Source: Mucilaginibacter jinjuensis (GTDB lineage: Bacteria > Bacteroidota > Bacteroidia > Sphingobacteriales > Sphingobacteriaceae). Taken from it: 64,000 nucleotides of DNA. Below the pieces are notes generated by a model. The model was given only the letters and a program-made list of their open reading frames with translations. It ran no database searches and had not been told where the DNA came from. Position 1 is the stretch's first letter. Every line of letters starts with the position of its first letter. The translations under genes were made by a program, and so were the position numbers. Positions 26,146-35,563 of the stretch are shown here, piece by piece. The stretch lies in NCBI RefSeq assembly GCF_028596025.1, contig NZ_CP117167.1:1674001-1738000 (forward strand), read 5' to 3'.

Positions 26146-26457
26146 ATGGAAGAACTAAACGATTCACAATTAAATATTGAACTTTCAGAAGAAATAGCTG
26201 AGGGGATATACTCTAATTTAGCTATTATTACACATTCGAATGCAGAATTCGTTCTTGATTTCATCCGGGTTGTACCAGGTGTGCCAAAGGCAAAAGTAAA
26301 GTCCAGAATTATTCTTACTCCTGAACATGCCAAGCGTTTTTTGGCAGCTTTGCAAGAAAATATCGAAAAATTTGAAGCGGTAAACGGTCGTATTAAAACG
26401 CAAGAAGAAAACAAAGGTTTTTCAATGAATTTCGGAGGCACAATCGGCCAGGCATAA
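26146..26457 (+). CDS. DUF3467 protein
   Basis: 103 residues from ATG 26146 (MEELNDSQLNIELSEEIAEGIYSNLAIITHSNAEFVLDFI), followed by VKSRIILTPEHAKRFLAALQENI. This is the full DUF3467 domain, a small protein widespread in Bacteroidota and often found next to rpoC, which suggests a link to transcription. Its function is not established. Here 3.2 kb with the IS and barrel gene separate it from rpoC. An upstream in-frame TTG at 26107 lies in the promoter and is rejected as start. Confidence 0.88.
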   Translation: MEELNDSQLNIELSEEIAEGIYSNLAIITHSNAEFVLDFIRVVPGVPKAKVKSRIILTPEHAKRFLAALQENIEKFEAVNGRIKTQEENKGFSMNFGGTIGQA

Positions 26458-26568
26458 ACACGCTTTTTTTTATGGTAATATTCTACCAAGTTTATACCGT
26501 AGAATAGAAATACATTTTTACCTTCATTTATAATTTTAATAGCCATAAGTTAATAGAAATTTTCGCGA

Positions 26569-27369
26569 ATGCATATATTAAAAAGCTCTAAGATTGCTGG
26601 ATATTTAATTCTGGTCGCAATAACGATCTCATCTTGTTTTAATGAGAAAAAGATAACATATTTTCAAAAGGGTGCTCAAGGAGGGAAGGACACAATCTCT
26701 GTGGCTCAAATGTATGTACCTAAAATTGCTGAAGGTGACATACTATCCATTTATATAAACTCATTAAGCATAGAAGCGAGTAGCTTTTTTAATCCCTATT
26801 CCGCGAGTACAACATCGTCAGAGAGCTCGAGTTCAGGGACCGGATCACCCGGTTTAAGTCAGACTGCCTCTCCAGGATTTCTGGTAGATGTTAATGGTAA
26901 TATTACCTTACCTATATTGGGTGAGGTGCCTGTAAGAGGTCTCACAATTGTTGATGCTCAGAATGTTATCAAAAAACGCGTAGCCGTTTATTTGAAAGAT
27001 CCTACTGTTAGTGTACGATTTTTAAATTATAGGGTATCGGTACTTGGAGAAGTGAACAAGCCCGGAGTATATGTGATACCAAATGAGAGCACTACGTTAC
27101 CAGAGGCGATAACAATGGCAGGCGACCTGACCACATTTGCCAAACGTAATGACATCCAAATTATAAGAGATGTAGATGGAAAAAAAGAATTTGGAGAAAT
27201 TGATTTTACCACCAGAGATGTTTTTTCTTCAAAGTATTATTACTTACACGCAAACGATATCATATATGTTAAAGCTGGTAAGAGTAAAGTAGCTCAATCG
27301 GATATTACATTGCGGATACTTCCTCTTGTTATAGCTGCATTATCAGTAATCATTGTTCTAATCAAATAA
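26569..27369 (+). CDS. Wza-like polysaccharide export lipoprotein (OPX)
   Basis: 266 residues. Lipoprotein signal peptide with lipobox ISSC near residue 23; polysaccharide-export domain (PKIAEGDILSIYINS); a Ser/Thr-rich insertion (about 77-102); an SLBB-type domain (VSVLGEVNKPGVYVIPN); and a C-terminal hydrophobic helix (ILPLVIAALSVIIVLI). It forms the outer part of the export channel with the Wzc-like protein 11 bases downstream. First gene of the exopolysaccharide locus. Confidence 0.93.
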   Translation: MHILKSSKIAGYLILVAITISSCFNEKKITYFQKGAQGGKDTISVAQMYVPKIAEGDILSIYINSLSIEASSFFNPYSASTTSSESSSSGTGSPGLSQTASPGFLVDVNGNITLPILGEVPVRGLTIVDAQNVIKKRVAVYLKDPTVSVRFLNYRVSVLGEVNKPGVYVIPNESTTLPEAITMAGDLTTFAKRNDIQIIRDVDGKKEFGEIDFTTRDVFSSKYYYLHANDIIYVKAGKSKVAQSDITLRILPLVIAALSVIIVLIK

Positions 27370-27380
27370 TTAATAATTAA

Positions 27381-29744
27381 ATGAATACATCCTCAGAAAT
27401 TTCTGAAGAGTTTTTTAACGATAAAATTGATTCAAGGGTCAACTTTAAGGACGTTGTGCACAGATATCTGAAATATTGGCGGTGGTTTACCTTATCTATT
27501 ATTGTAGCTATAGCGGTTGGTTTCCTTTTTGCAAAATTACAGGTGCCTGAATATAAAATCGATATTGCAATCTTAATAAAAGATAAACAAAGTAACGGTG
27601 ATAAGGATCTCTTAGATCAACTGAACCTAAATTCGAGCGATAAAATTATTGACAATGAAATACAAATCCTGAAGACAAATATGCTGATGGAGAAAGTCAT
27701 CAGCGCATTAGACCTTGGCAATACTTATGTAATTGAAAATAATTTTACAAAGTATACTTTATACAATAAGTATTGCCCATTTAAAATAAAACTTCTTAGC
27801 CCGTCGTCTCAAATCAGTACAAAAAAATGGATTGTTCGATACATTAATCCTAAAGAGATAGAATTTGATGGGAAAGTAATACCGTTTAATCATCCTGTGC
27901 AAACAGCTGCAGGATTAATAATTGCAACCCCCAACAATGTTGCGGTAAAGATTTACCAGCCAATACATGTAATATTTGGGACAGTGGAAGGAACCGCCCA
28001 AAATTATATTAGTAAACTAGTCATCACCCCAGCGAGTAAGTTAGCTACCGTTTTGTTTATTTCGATGGAAGATGAGATACCTGAAAGAGGAAAAGATATT
28101 CTTACAAGATTGGTTGATGAGTATAATCAGATGTCAATCGATGATAAAAACAAGACCACATCCAACACACTTAATTTCATAGAGAGCCGATTGTCGGTTG
28201 TTGCTTCGGAGCTTAATAGTGTAGAGAAAAATGTTGCCAATTATAAATCAAGTAATAATATTGTTGATATAAGTTCTCAATCTTCGATATTTCTAGCTAA
28301 TGTGCAAACCAATGATGCTCAAATTACAAAAATAGACCTCGAGATTGGCGCCTTAAAAAATTTGGAGTCGTATTTAAAAAGTGGAACTAATGATTTGTCT
28401 AAACTTCCTTCAATGCTCGGTGTTGACGACCCAACCCTGTTAGGGTTGGTAACACAATTAGCCCAGGCATTAACAGAAAAAGAAGGCAGATTAAGAACAA
28501 TCCCTGAAACGAATCCGATTGTAAACTCTATCAATGATCAGATTCAATCCCTTAAAAGCACAATCTTAAAGACTGTTGTCAATGTTAACTCAGGGTTAAT
28601 CGATAGTAAAAGACAGTTGCAGAATAAGAATGCAAGTTACAATAGCTTAATTAAAGGCGTACCTTCGAAGGAAAAGGGGCTTATTGATGTAATGCGGGAT
28701 AGGGATATAAAAAACAACCTTTTTACATTTTTACTTCAGAAGCGGGAGGAAACTCAAATATCTTTAGCCTCCACGGTGTCAGATAGCAAAACTATCGACA
28801 AAGCTAAAAGTTCGGGTATGTTTTTTAAGCCGGCAAAGAATATTATCTATATAACATTCTTCTTTATAGGCTTATTAATTCCATTTTTTATAATTTATCT
28901 TAAAGACTCCCTAAACTCTACAGTTAGAAGAAGACAAGATATTGAAGGTGTAACGCGCATCCCTATTATCGCCCAGCTAGGGTATTCCAAAGAGCCCAAT
29001 ACCATGGTTGTGATCAACCAACCGCGGTCAATGATATCAGAACAGATACGGGCACTTAGAACAAATCTGGATTTTATACTTCCTGGAGTCAAACGTAGAA
29101 ATTTACTTTTCACCTCAAGCATAAGTGGAGAGGGTAAGTCTTTTGTGTGTCTAAACCTGGGCGCTAGTTTAGCGAGTACAGGTAAGAAAGTTGTTGTTTT
29201 AGAATTAGATTTAAGAAAACCTAGATTCCATGTCTCGTTGGGACTTGAAAATGATAAAGGCCTGTCCGGATACCTTATTGGTAGGGATGAGCTAAAAGAT
29301 ATTATAAAGATATACCCGGAACAACCGAACTTGTCTATCATAAGTAGTGGCGCAATACCTCCGAATCCGGCAGAATTATTACTCAATGGGCGAATCGAAA
29401 GCTTATTAGACAAACTTAACGAAGAGTTTGATTATGTTTTGATGGATGCACCTCCGATAGGCCTTCTCACAGATGCTCAAATACTAAGTAAGCATGCAGA
29501 TGCTACGTTATTTGTTATCAGGCATAGTTATACTCATAAAGACAGCGTTAATTTATTAGAAGAATTCCGTAAGAAAGGATTCTTTAAAAATCTAAATATC
29601 GTTTTTAATTCCATAAATACTGATAAGAACGGCTATGGCTATGGTTACGGCTACGGCTACGGCGACAGCTACGGTTACGGCTATTACGTAGAAAATAATG
29701 ATTTAAAGAAAAATTGGTTCAGCTGGTTGAAAAATAGGAACTAG
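27381..29744 (+). CDS. Wzc-like polysaccharide co-polymerase with BY-kinase domain
   Basis: 787 residues. The N-terminal Wzz domain is bounded by membrane helices near 37-55 and 492-512, with a periplasmic coiled coil between. The cytosolic bacterial tyrosine kinase has Walker A (SGEGKSFVCLNLG), Walker A' (VVVLELDLRKPR, with Glu in place of the first Asp) and Walker B (YVLMDAPP). A Gly-Tyr repeat tail near 750-768 holds nine tyrosines for autophosphorylation. It controls chain length and export. Co-transcribed with the OPX gene. Confidence 0.94.
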   Translation: MNTSSEISEEFFNDKIDSRVNFKDVVHRYLKYWRWFTLSIIVAIAVGFLFAKLQVPEYKIDIAILIKDKQSNGDKDLLDQLNLNSSDKIIDNEIQILKTNMLMEKVISALDLGNTYVIENNFTKYTLYNKYCPFKIKLLSPSSQISTKKWIVRYINPKEIEFDGKVIPFNHPVQTAAGLIIATPNNVAVKIYQPIHVIFGTVEGTAQNYISKLVITPASKLATVLFISMEDEIPERGKDILTRLVDEYNQMSIDDKNKTTSNTLNFIESRLSVVASELNSVEKNVANYKSSNNIVDISSQSSIFLANVQTNDAQITKIDLEIGALKNLESYLKSGTNDLSKLPSMLGVDDPTLLGLVTQLAQALTEKEGRLRTIPETNPIVNSINDQIQSLKSTILKTVVNVNSGLIDSKRQLQNKNASYNSLIKGVPSKEKGLIDVMRDRDIKNNLFTFLLQKREETQISLASTVSDSKTIDKAKSSGMFFKPAKNIIYITFFFIGLLIPFFIIYLKDSLNSTVRRRQDIEGVTRIPIIAQLGYSKEPNTMVVINQPRSMISEQIRALRTNLDFILPGVKRRNLLFTSSISGEGKSFVCLNLGASLASTGKKVVVLELDLRKPRFHVSLGLENDKGLSGYLIGRDELKDIIKIYPEQPNLSIISSGAIPPNPAELLLNGRIESLLDKLNEEFDYVLMDAPPIGLLTDAQILSKHADATLFVIRHSYTHKDSVNLLEEFRKKGFFKNLNIVFNSINTDKNGYGYGYGYGYGDSYGYGYYVENNDLKKNWFSWLKNRN

Positions 29745-29749
29745 CGCAT

Positions 29750-31018
29750 ATGGTAAAGTCTATAGAAAGCAGCAAGCACTCTAAGCTACTTAGTTGGGTT
29801 AAACTTATTACGCTTACCGGATCTACCCAAATTATAGTTCAGGGAATAGGCCTGGTGAGTGGGATCTTAATTATAAGGATGCTTCCGACAAGCGAATATG
29901 CGCTATACACATTAGTTAATACAATGTTAGGCACCATGACGGTTCTGGCTGACGGTGGAATTAGCGCCGGAGTTATGTCGCAGGGGGGAGAAGTATGGCA
30001 AGATAAAGACAGACTTGGGGCAGTAATGGTTACCGGTTTAGATCTGAGACGGAAATTTGCCATAGGGAGTTTACTTGTTGCCTTGCCGATACTTTTCTAT
30101 TTGTTGCTGCATCATGGAGCGGGTGTATTGAAGGCAATAATCATCGTGGCCTGCCTCATACCGGCTTTTTTAGCGGCATTATCTGATTCATTGTTAGAAA
30201 TCAGTCTTAAACTGCATCAAGACATATTACCCCTGCAGAAAAATCAGGTGTCGGTTAATTTATTGAGGTTATTATTAATCCTGTCAATATTTTTATTTCC
30301 ATGGACAGCTATCGCAATTCTGGCAGCGAGCATTCCCAGAACTTGGGGCAATTATAAATTAAGAAAGATTTCAACAAAGCATGTCAATTGGAATCAAAAA
30401 GTTGATTTAAAAGTCCGCAAAAGGATTTTGTCTGGCGTAAAAAGGTTACTACCTGAATCCATATACTATTGCGCATCTGGCCAGATCACCATTTGGCTTA
30501 TTTCTATTTTTGGGACTACAAGCTCCATAGCTGACGTAGGAGCTTTGAGCCGCTTAACAACCGTTTTGAGTTTATTAAGCATATTATTTTCTACTTTAAT
30601 TTATCCCCGATTTGCCCGCTTGGCCAACGGTAAAAATCTTTTGATCAGATATTTACAGGTGCAATTCGGCTTAATATTAATATGTATCTTCGTGGTGGCT
30701 GTAGTTTATCTATTTTCCCCGCAGCTGTTATGGATTATCGGGCCAAAGTATTCGAACTTGCATACGGCATTAGTGTTATCTACGATAGCTGCCTGTCTCG
30801 GTATTATGTATGGGGTCTCATTCTCTCTATGTACAGTAAGAGGGTGGGCAATTAATCCAATAATATATATAGCCATGAGCGTGGTTGTAACTGCTGCTTG
30901 TGCTTTTTTACTGGATGTGTCTTCATTAAATGGTATACTTCTTTTGAATATTATAACTACGGCCTTTCAGGTTTTGGCAATAGTAACTTATACATTTGTG
31001 AAAATATTTAAGAAATAG
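29750..31018 (+). CDS. Wzx-type oligosaccharide flippase
   Basis: 422 residues, with about 12 hydrophobic segments and the N-terminal pattern of the polysaccharide transporter family (TGSTQIIVQGIGLVSGILIIRMLPTSEYALYTLVNTM). It moves lipid-linked repeat units across the inner membrane. It starts 5 bases after wzc and lies 10 bases before a GT2 gene, in the usual place for such a locus. Specificity cannot be read. Confidence 0.87.
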   Translation: MVKSIESSKHSKLLSWVKLITLTGSTQIIVQGIGLVSGILIIRMLPTSEYALYTLVNTMLGTMTVLADGGISAGVMSQGGEVWQDKDRLGAVMVTGLDLRRKFAIGSLLVALPILFYLLLHHGAGVLKAIIIVACLIPAFLAALSDSLLEISLKLHQDILPLQKNQVSVNLLRLLLILSIFLFPWTAIAILAASIPRTWGNYKLRKISTKHVNWNQKVDLKVRKRILSGVKRLLPESIYYCASGQITIWLISIFGTTSSIADVGALSRLTTVLSLLSILFSTLIYPRFARLANGKNLLIRYLQVQFGLILICIFVVAVVYLFSPQLLWIIGPKYSNLHTALVLSTIAACLGIMYGVSFSLCTVRGWAINPIIYIAMSVVVTAACAFLLDVSSLNGILLLNIITTAFQVLAIVTYTFVKIFKK

Positions 31019-31028
31019 TCTTAACTAT

Positions 31029-31979
31029 ATGAATTTAAGTGTTGTAATTCCTACTTATGGTAGGGCGAAAGATCTGGAACGACTACTTGAGTCATTATCG
31101 AAACAGGAATTAAAGCCGGATGAGATAATTATAGTAATAGGGCCTAACGATTTGCCTACAAAACAAATTGTTGATGACTGTCAGATTAAAGTGCCTTCGA
31201 TAGTAGCCCTGTCTGCAACAAAACCCAGCTTGGTCCATTCGTTAAATTTAGGAATAGCTCAAGCTAAAGGTGATGTTATCTGCTTATTAGATGACGACGT
31301 TTGGTTACCGGCAGATTGGGCTAAAAAAATCAATATTGCATACAAAAATGATGAATTACTTGGTGCCTATGGAGGCAGGGACAGGATACAATTGGATGTC
31401 GATGGCTTAATGGATCCAGCTCCGGCGGCTATCGTCGGCACCTTTCGATGGAATGGAAAACTTGTTGGGAACCACCATTGCGGTTGCCTTACCTCACCTG
31501 TTGAAGTAGACGTTTTGAAAGGGGTAAACTTATCTTTTCGAAAAAAGGCTTTGGGTTACCAAGGAATTGATAGTAGGCTTGAATCAAAAGGGGCAGAGAT
31601 TTGCACCGAAATTGAAATTTGTCAAAGGGTCAAATTAGCAGGATATAAAGTTGTATATGACAATGAGAACTATTTGTTGCATTTTGTGGCTCAAAGAGTT
31701 GGGGCTGACGACCGGAATGATATATTCACAGAAACTACTAAGAACCGGACTTTTAACCAGGCTCTCGTTATGGCTAAATTCAGGCCTGCTTATCAGTTAA
31801 TTTTTCACCTGTTTCGAACGCTGTTGATTGGCACACGCAAGGAACCTGGAATCATTAGAGCGTTTCTTCTAATCAATAAAGCCGGGCCACGTGTGTTACT
31901 TCTACCATTCCAAAATTTTAAGTACTCGATGCGGGGCGCATTTTTAGGCTTAAATAAGCACGATTTAAATCATAAATAG
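31029..31979 (+). CDS. Family 2 glycosyltransferase
   Basis: 316 residues, GT-A fold. N-terminal SVVIPTYGRAKDLERLLESL; metal- and donor-binding aspartates in CLLDDDVWLP (about 92-101); central GVNLSFRKKALG. A cytosolic or peripheral enzyme adding one sugar of the repeat unit, specificity unknown. Follows the flippase after 10 bases; a 193-base AT-rich gap after it may hold a new promoter. Confidence 0.88.
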   Translation: MNLSVVIPTYGRAKDLERLLESLSKQELKPDEIIIVIGPNDLPTKQIVDDCQIKVPSIVALSATKPSLVHSLNLGIAQAKGDVICLLDDDVWLPADWAKKINIAYKNDELLGAYGGRDRIQLDVDGLMDPAPAAIVGTFRWNGKLVGNHHCGCLTSPVEVDVLKGVNLSFRKKALGYQGIDSRLESKGAEICTEIEICQRVKLAGYKVVYDNENYLLHFVAQRVGADDRNDIFTETTKNRTFNQALVMAKFRPAYQLIFHLFRTLLIGTRKEPGIIRAFLLINKAGPRVLLLPFQNFKYSMRGAFLGLNKHDLNHK

Positions 31980-32074
31980 AACTTGAGCAAGTTGCGGTAA
32001 CATCGCTTTGATTTATCATAAATTTTAAAAATAAAAATTCATCTTATATTAATTTATAATGGTTTTTTTTTAAT

Positions 32075-32082
32075 TATATTTG
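32075..32082 (+). promoter_or_regulatory. -7 element TATATTTG before the epimerase gene
   Basis: Exact TAnnTTTG match, 90 bases before ATG 32173, in a 193-base gap of very AT-rich DNA. No clear -33 TTTG at the proper distance, so this is a candidate only. Confidence 0.3.
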
Positions 32083-32172
32083 GTTTTTGTGATGATTAAT
32101 TATATAAAATGTTAATTTATTTGAAATATTAATAATCGTATTGAGATATTTTCAACCTTAATAAAAGTAATA

Positions 32173-33228
32173 ATGAAGAAACCCATATTATTGGTCACTG
32201 GATCATCGGGCTTGATAGGCTCTGAAGTTTGTATGTTTTTTTCCAAAACTCTGGGATACGATGTTCACGGAGTTGATAATAACCAGAGAGCGGTGTTTTT
32301 TGGGCCTAATGGTGATACAAGATGGAATCAAAAACGTTTGCAACAAGAAATTACAAATTATACACATCATGAAATAGATATCAGGGATCGTAAGGCGGTT
32401 CTTGAATTATTAAAAACTGTAAAACCTTCCGTAATAGTTCATGCTGCTGCCCAGCCATCGCATGACCGTGCGGCGGCAATTCCGTTTGACGATTTTGACA
32501 CGAACGCTGTCGGTACACTTAATATGCTGGAAGCCGCGCGTCAGGCATGTCCTGAATCGCCGTTTATTCACATGTCAACCAATAAAGTGTACGGTGATGC
32601 TCCTAACAGGATCGAATTAAAAGAGTTGGAAACCCGGTGGGATTATGCTGATAGCAATTATGATAATGGCATTAGTGAAAGTTTTTCTATTGACCAGTCA
32701 AAGCACTCTTTATTTGGTGCATCAAAGGTCGCGGCTGATGTCATGGTGCAAGAATACGGTCGGTACTTTAATATGCCAACCTGCTGTTTACGTGGCGGAT
32801 GTTTAACCGGCCCTAAACACTCCGGTGTAGAGTTGCATGGTTTCCTTTCTTACTTGGTTAAATGTAATTTAGAAGGAATAGAGTATAAGGTTTTCGGTTA
32901 TAAAGGAAAACAGGTGAGAGATAATATCCATTCTCTTGATGTGGCACTGTTTATGGCTGCTTTTGTTGATAGTCCACGTGTTGGTGAGGTTTACAATATT
33001 GGCGGTGGTAAAAATAACAGCGTATCTATACTTGAAGCTTTTAAAATAACTGAAGGATTCACTGGAAAGGCTCAAATTTTCTCTTATGTTGAAGAGAACA
33101 GGATCGGTGATCACATTTGTTATTATTCAGATCTTCGTAAAATGAAAGACCATTATCCTCAATGGGATATTACTCAGTCTTTAGAATCTACGATCAGTCA
33201 GATTGTAGAAGCCTGGAAAGATAGATAG
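32173..33228 (+). CDS. NAD-dependent epimerase, CDP-paratose 2-epimerase-like
   Basis: 351 residues of the extended SDR family. Nucleotide-binding [10 protein letters not shown] (10-19), [10 protein letters not shown] loop (91-100) and STNKVYGD (135-142). The usual YxxxK site reads FGASK (181-185): Lys is kept but Tyr is Phe. The [12 protein letters not shown] and GNGVVRDN-like (KQVRDN) segments are close to CDP-tyvelose/paratose epimerases. It likely supplies or modifies a nucleotide sugar for this glycan. The Phe may be a family trait. Confidence 0.83.
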   Translation: MKKPILLVTGSSGLIGSEVCMFFSKTLGYDVHGVDNNQRAVFFGPNGDTRWNQKRLQQEITNYTHHEIDIRDRKAVLELLKTVKPSVIVHAAAQPSHDRAAAIPFDDFDTNAVGTLNMLEAARQACPESPFIHMSTNKVYGDAPNRIELKELETRWDYADSNYDNGISESFSIDQSKHSLFGASKVAADVMVQEYGRYFNMPTCCLRGGCLTGPKHSGVELHGFLSYLVKCNLEGIEYKVFGYKGKQVRDNIHSLDVALFMAAFVDSPRVGEVYNIGGGKNNSVSILEAFKITEGFTGKAQIFSYVEENRIGDHICYYSDLRKMKDHYPQWDITQSLESTISQIVEAWKDR

Positions 33229-33252
33229 TAACAAGCTTATATTATATATACA

Positions 33253-34419
33253 GTGAAATTAAATAAGGTTTGCCTTTTTACTGCTCATGCCCCGTCAATC
33301 GGCGGTGGTTCAACAATCCTAAGGAGTTTAATTGAAAACCTCCCTGATATTTCAATAACTTGGAAATATACAAACAGATCGGTAGATAAAAATTACGAGG
33401 AAGGATATATTGGCCCTGGTGTTATGGGGGGGAAGATATTAAATGATGTGTGGGAGACTTGGCGTATGCTATCTGATGCACCTGTTGACAAAATTAATAA
33501 GATCGTAGATATTTTATTAGAGGTTGATTGCGATAGTTATTGGGTTGTTTCTCATAATGAAGGATTGAGAGTGGCCCTCGAGTTAAAAAGACGACAATCC
33601 ACGCGCCCGGTGCACATGACAGTTCATGATGATTGGGCCGGTGCTTTGTGCGCTAGGTCATATCGATACAGATTGTTTAGTAATTTGGCAAATAGTCTTA
33701 CGACAAAAGCACTACAAAATGTCAATTCACTCGATGTAATCAGCATAGGAATGAGAGATTACTACAAAAGATTGTCGGGTGTTGAAGGAAAGGTTTGCCA
33801 CAGATACATATCGATGGACCTTTTGCTTGACGCAGCAAAAGATGAAAATCCAGGGAATGAGATTAAAATTGGACATATAGGATCATTGTATAGCAATAGA
33901 GACTTCTTCAGTTTTTTGAAATTGGTGTCAACCTTCTTCTCGTTAAATGGTAAGACAGTTAAAGTGCAAATGTGGGGATGCTCATTGAAAAACGAGGACC
34001 TGCCGGCTGAGGTACGGAATAATGTGGTTTTTCATAAGACACTTCCTGAAGAGCAGGTGATACCCAAATTAGCTGAATGCGAATTTGTATACTCAATGTA
34101 TCCTTTCCAGAGTTCATTGAAACTGTTTGGCGAAACAAGCTTGCCTACCAAGTTAACCAGCTATGTTCAGTCTGGAAGGCCTATATTAGGGCATGGCCCA
34201 GGTAATTGTACTTTGGACAAATTTTTGTCTGTAACCCAAACAGGGCTATTTTGGAATTCTAAAGACCAACAAGATGGTTTTAAAGTGTTAGAAGACCTTT
34301 TAAAATTATCAGTAACTCGTGAACAATGGGCGGTCGCCAGGAATCAATATTTCGGAGAAAATAATTTGAACGTAATGCGTGAAAGTTTGAAAATAGATGG
34401 CATTGATACTGTTAAGTAA
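33253..34419 (+). CDS. GT-B glycosyltransferase (GT4-like, divergent)
   Basis: 388 residues starting with GTG at 33253, the first codon giving a proper N-terminal Rossmann strand (KLNKVCLFTAHAPSIGGGSTILRSL). The C-terminal domain begins near 213 with IKIGHIGSLYSNRDF and has a donor-site region (KLFGETSLPTKLTSYVQSGRPILGHGPGN), less canonical than the other GT4 enzymes here. Specificity unknown. Confidence 0.78.
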   Translation: MKLNKVCLFTAHAPSIGGGSTILRSLIENLPDISITWKYTNRSVDKNYEEGYIGPGVMGGKILNDVWETWRMLSDAPVDKINKIVDILLEVDCDSYWVVSHNEGLRVALELKRRQSTRPVHMTVHDDWAGALCARSYRYRLFSNLANSLTTKALQNVNSLDVISIGMRDYYKRLSGVEGKVCHRYISMDLLLDAAKDENPGNEIKIGHIGSLYSNRDFFSFLKLVSTFFSLNGKTVKVQMWGCSLKNEDLPAEVRNNVVFHKTLPEEQVIPKLAECEFVYSMYPFQSSLKLFGETSLPTKLTSYVQSGRPILGHGPGNCTLDKFLSVTQTGLFWNSKDQQDGFKVLEDLLKLSVTREQWAVARNQYFGENNLNVMRESLKIDGIDTVK

Positions 34420-34445
34420 GAGCGCATGACCATTGCACAACCATA

Positions 34446-35534
34446 ATGGATAAAAGTAATTTAAAAACTATTTCAGGGGGATCCAGCATATTTTTAGACT
34501 GCCTTCGATTATCAGCGGCACTAATAGTTTTATACATACATGCAAAGGATCAATGGTTCCCAGCCCAGAAGCAAGCCCCAAATTTGCCGGGAGAACCGTC
34601 GCATGCGGCGGTAATTGCATTTTTTGTTCTGTCGGGGTATGTTATTGCATACACAACTAATACTAATAATAGAGGGCCGATTCAATACGCTAAAGCAAGG
34701 CTTAGTCGCCTTTGTTCCATGCTAATTCCTGCATTAATTATTACTGCTATTATCTCATTAATACTGAGGCAAGTAGATTATAGCTTATTAATGTCATATT
34801 CAAGAGGTAATTCTGTTGTTAGATATCTTTTGTCTGCAATTTTCTGTAACGAAATATGGTTCTTTTCTTCTGCACCTCCTATAAACATACCGATTTGGTC
34901 TCTTAGTTTTGAATTTTGGTATTATGCAATTTTTGGCTTTTGGTTTTTTAAAGCAAAAGGCATTAAGGCGTACGTGTTACCTATAATTGTTTGTCTGATT
35001 GCAGGTGCTAAAATACTTCTGATGATGCCAATATGGTTAATGGGTTATTTCGCTTTTACTATTAAAGGCTTACAGATAGACAAAAGAGTTAATTGGATTT
35101 TGGTTTTTATTTTGGCCGGACTTACAATTGGAATCATCATGATTTTACCGCCTTATCCTGGCATGAATCGATTGCACTTCTTGTTTTATGCTAGTCAGTT
35201 TTTGACAGACTGGGTAATTGGCCTTTTTATCGCTTTAACGCTTTGGTTATTGCCAAGCGGTAGCAAAATTCAATCTAATAATATTACCGCTAAGGTTTTC
35301 AGACAATTAGCAGATCTTACTTTTCCCATTTATATTTTACATTACCCACTTCTAGTGTTTTGGCGAGGGATATTCGGTTTTAAAATAAATAACCCTGAGC
35401 AAATGACTCATGCAATAATTACCGTTTTTTTTGTGGCTGTTATAATTGGTATTGGATTGGAAAAACAAAGAAAATACTGGGGATTCTTCTTTGATCGCGT
35501 CTTTGCTTTAGATATGTTCAAAAGCAACAGCTAA
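34446..35534 (+). CDS. Acyltransferase 3 family membrane protein
   Basis: 362 residues with about ten membrane helices. The family opening FLDCLRLSAALIVLYIHAKDQW carries the conserved histidine; then FFVLSGYVIAY, an arginine-rich loop (YAKARLSRL) and the late IYILHYPLLVFW. It transfers an acyl group (often acetyl) to surface polysaccharide at the inner membrane. It sits among glycosyltransferase genes. Confidence 0.9.
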   Translation: MDKSNLKTISGGSSIFLDCLRLSAALIVLYIHAKDQWFPAQKQAPNLPGEPSHAAVIAFFVLSGYVIAYTTNTNNRGPIQYAKARLSRLCSMLIPALIITAIISLILRQVDYSLLMSYSRGNSVVRYLLSAIFCNEIWFFSSAPPINIPIWSLSFEFWYYAIFGFWFFKAKGIKAYVLPIIVCLIAGAKILLMMPIWLMGYFAFTIKGLQIDKRVNWILVFILAGLTIGIIMILPPYPGMNRLHFLFYASQFLTDWVIGLFIALTLWLLPSGSKIQSNNITAKVFRQLADLTFPIYILHYPLLVFWRGIFGFKINNPEQMTHAIITVFFVAVIIGIGLEKQRKYWGFFFDRVFALDMFKSNS

Positions 35535-35563
35535 TTATTCGATTGTTTTAATTAGTAAGTTTA

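Noticed and set aside
28895..29413. Minus-strand open frame of 172 codons inside the Wzc kinase domain
   Set aside because: Antisense of a domain with Walker motifs; no family features of its own.
29631..29690. Short tandem repeat considered as CRISPR-like
   Set aside because: It is a coding Gly-Tyr repeat in the Wzc tail; no spacers or cas genes are present.
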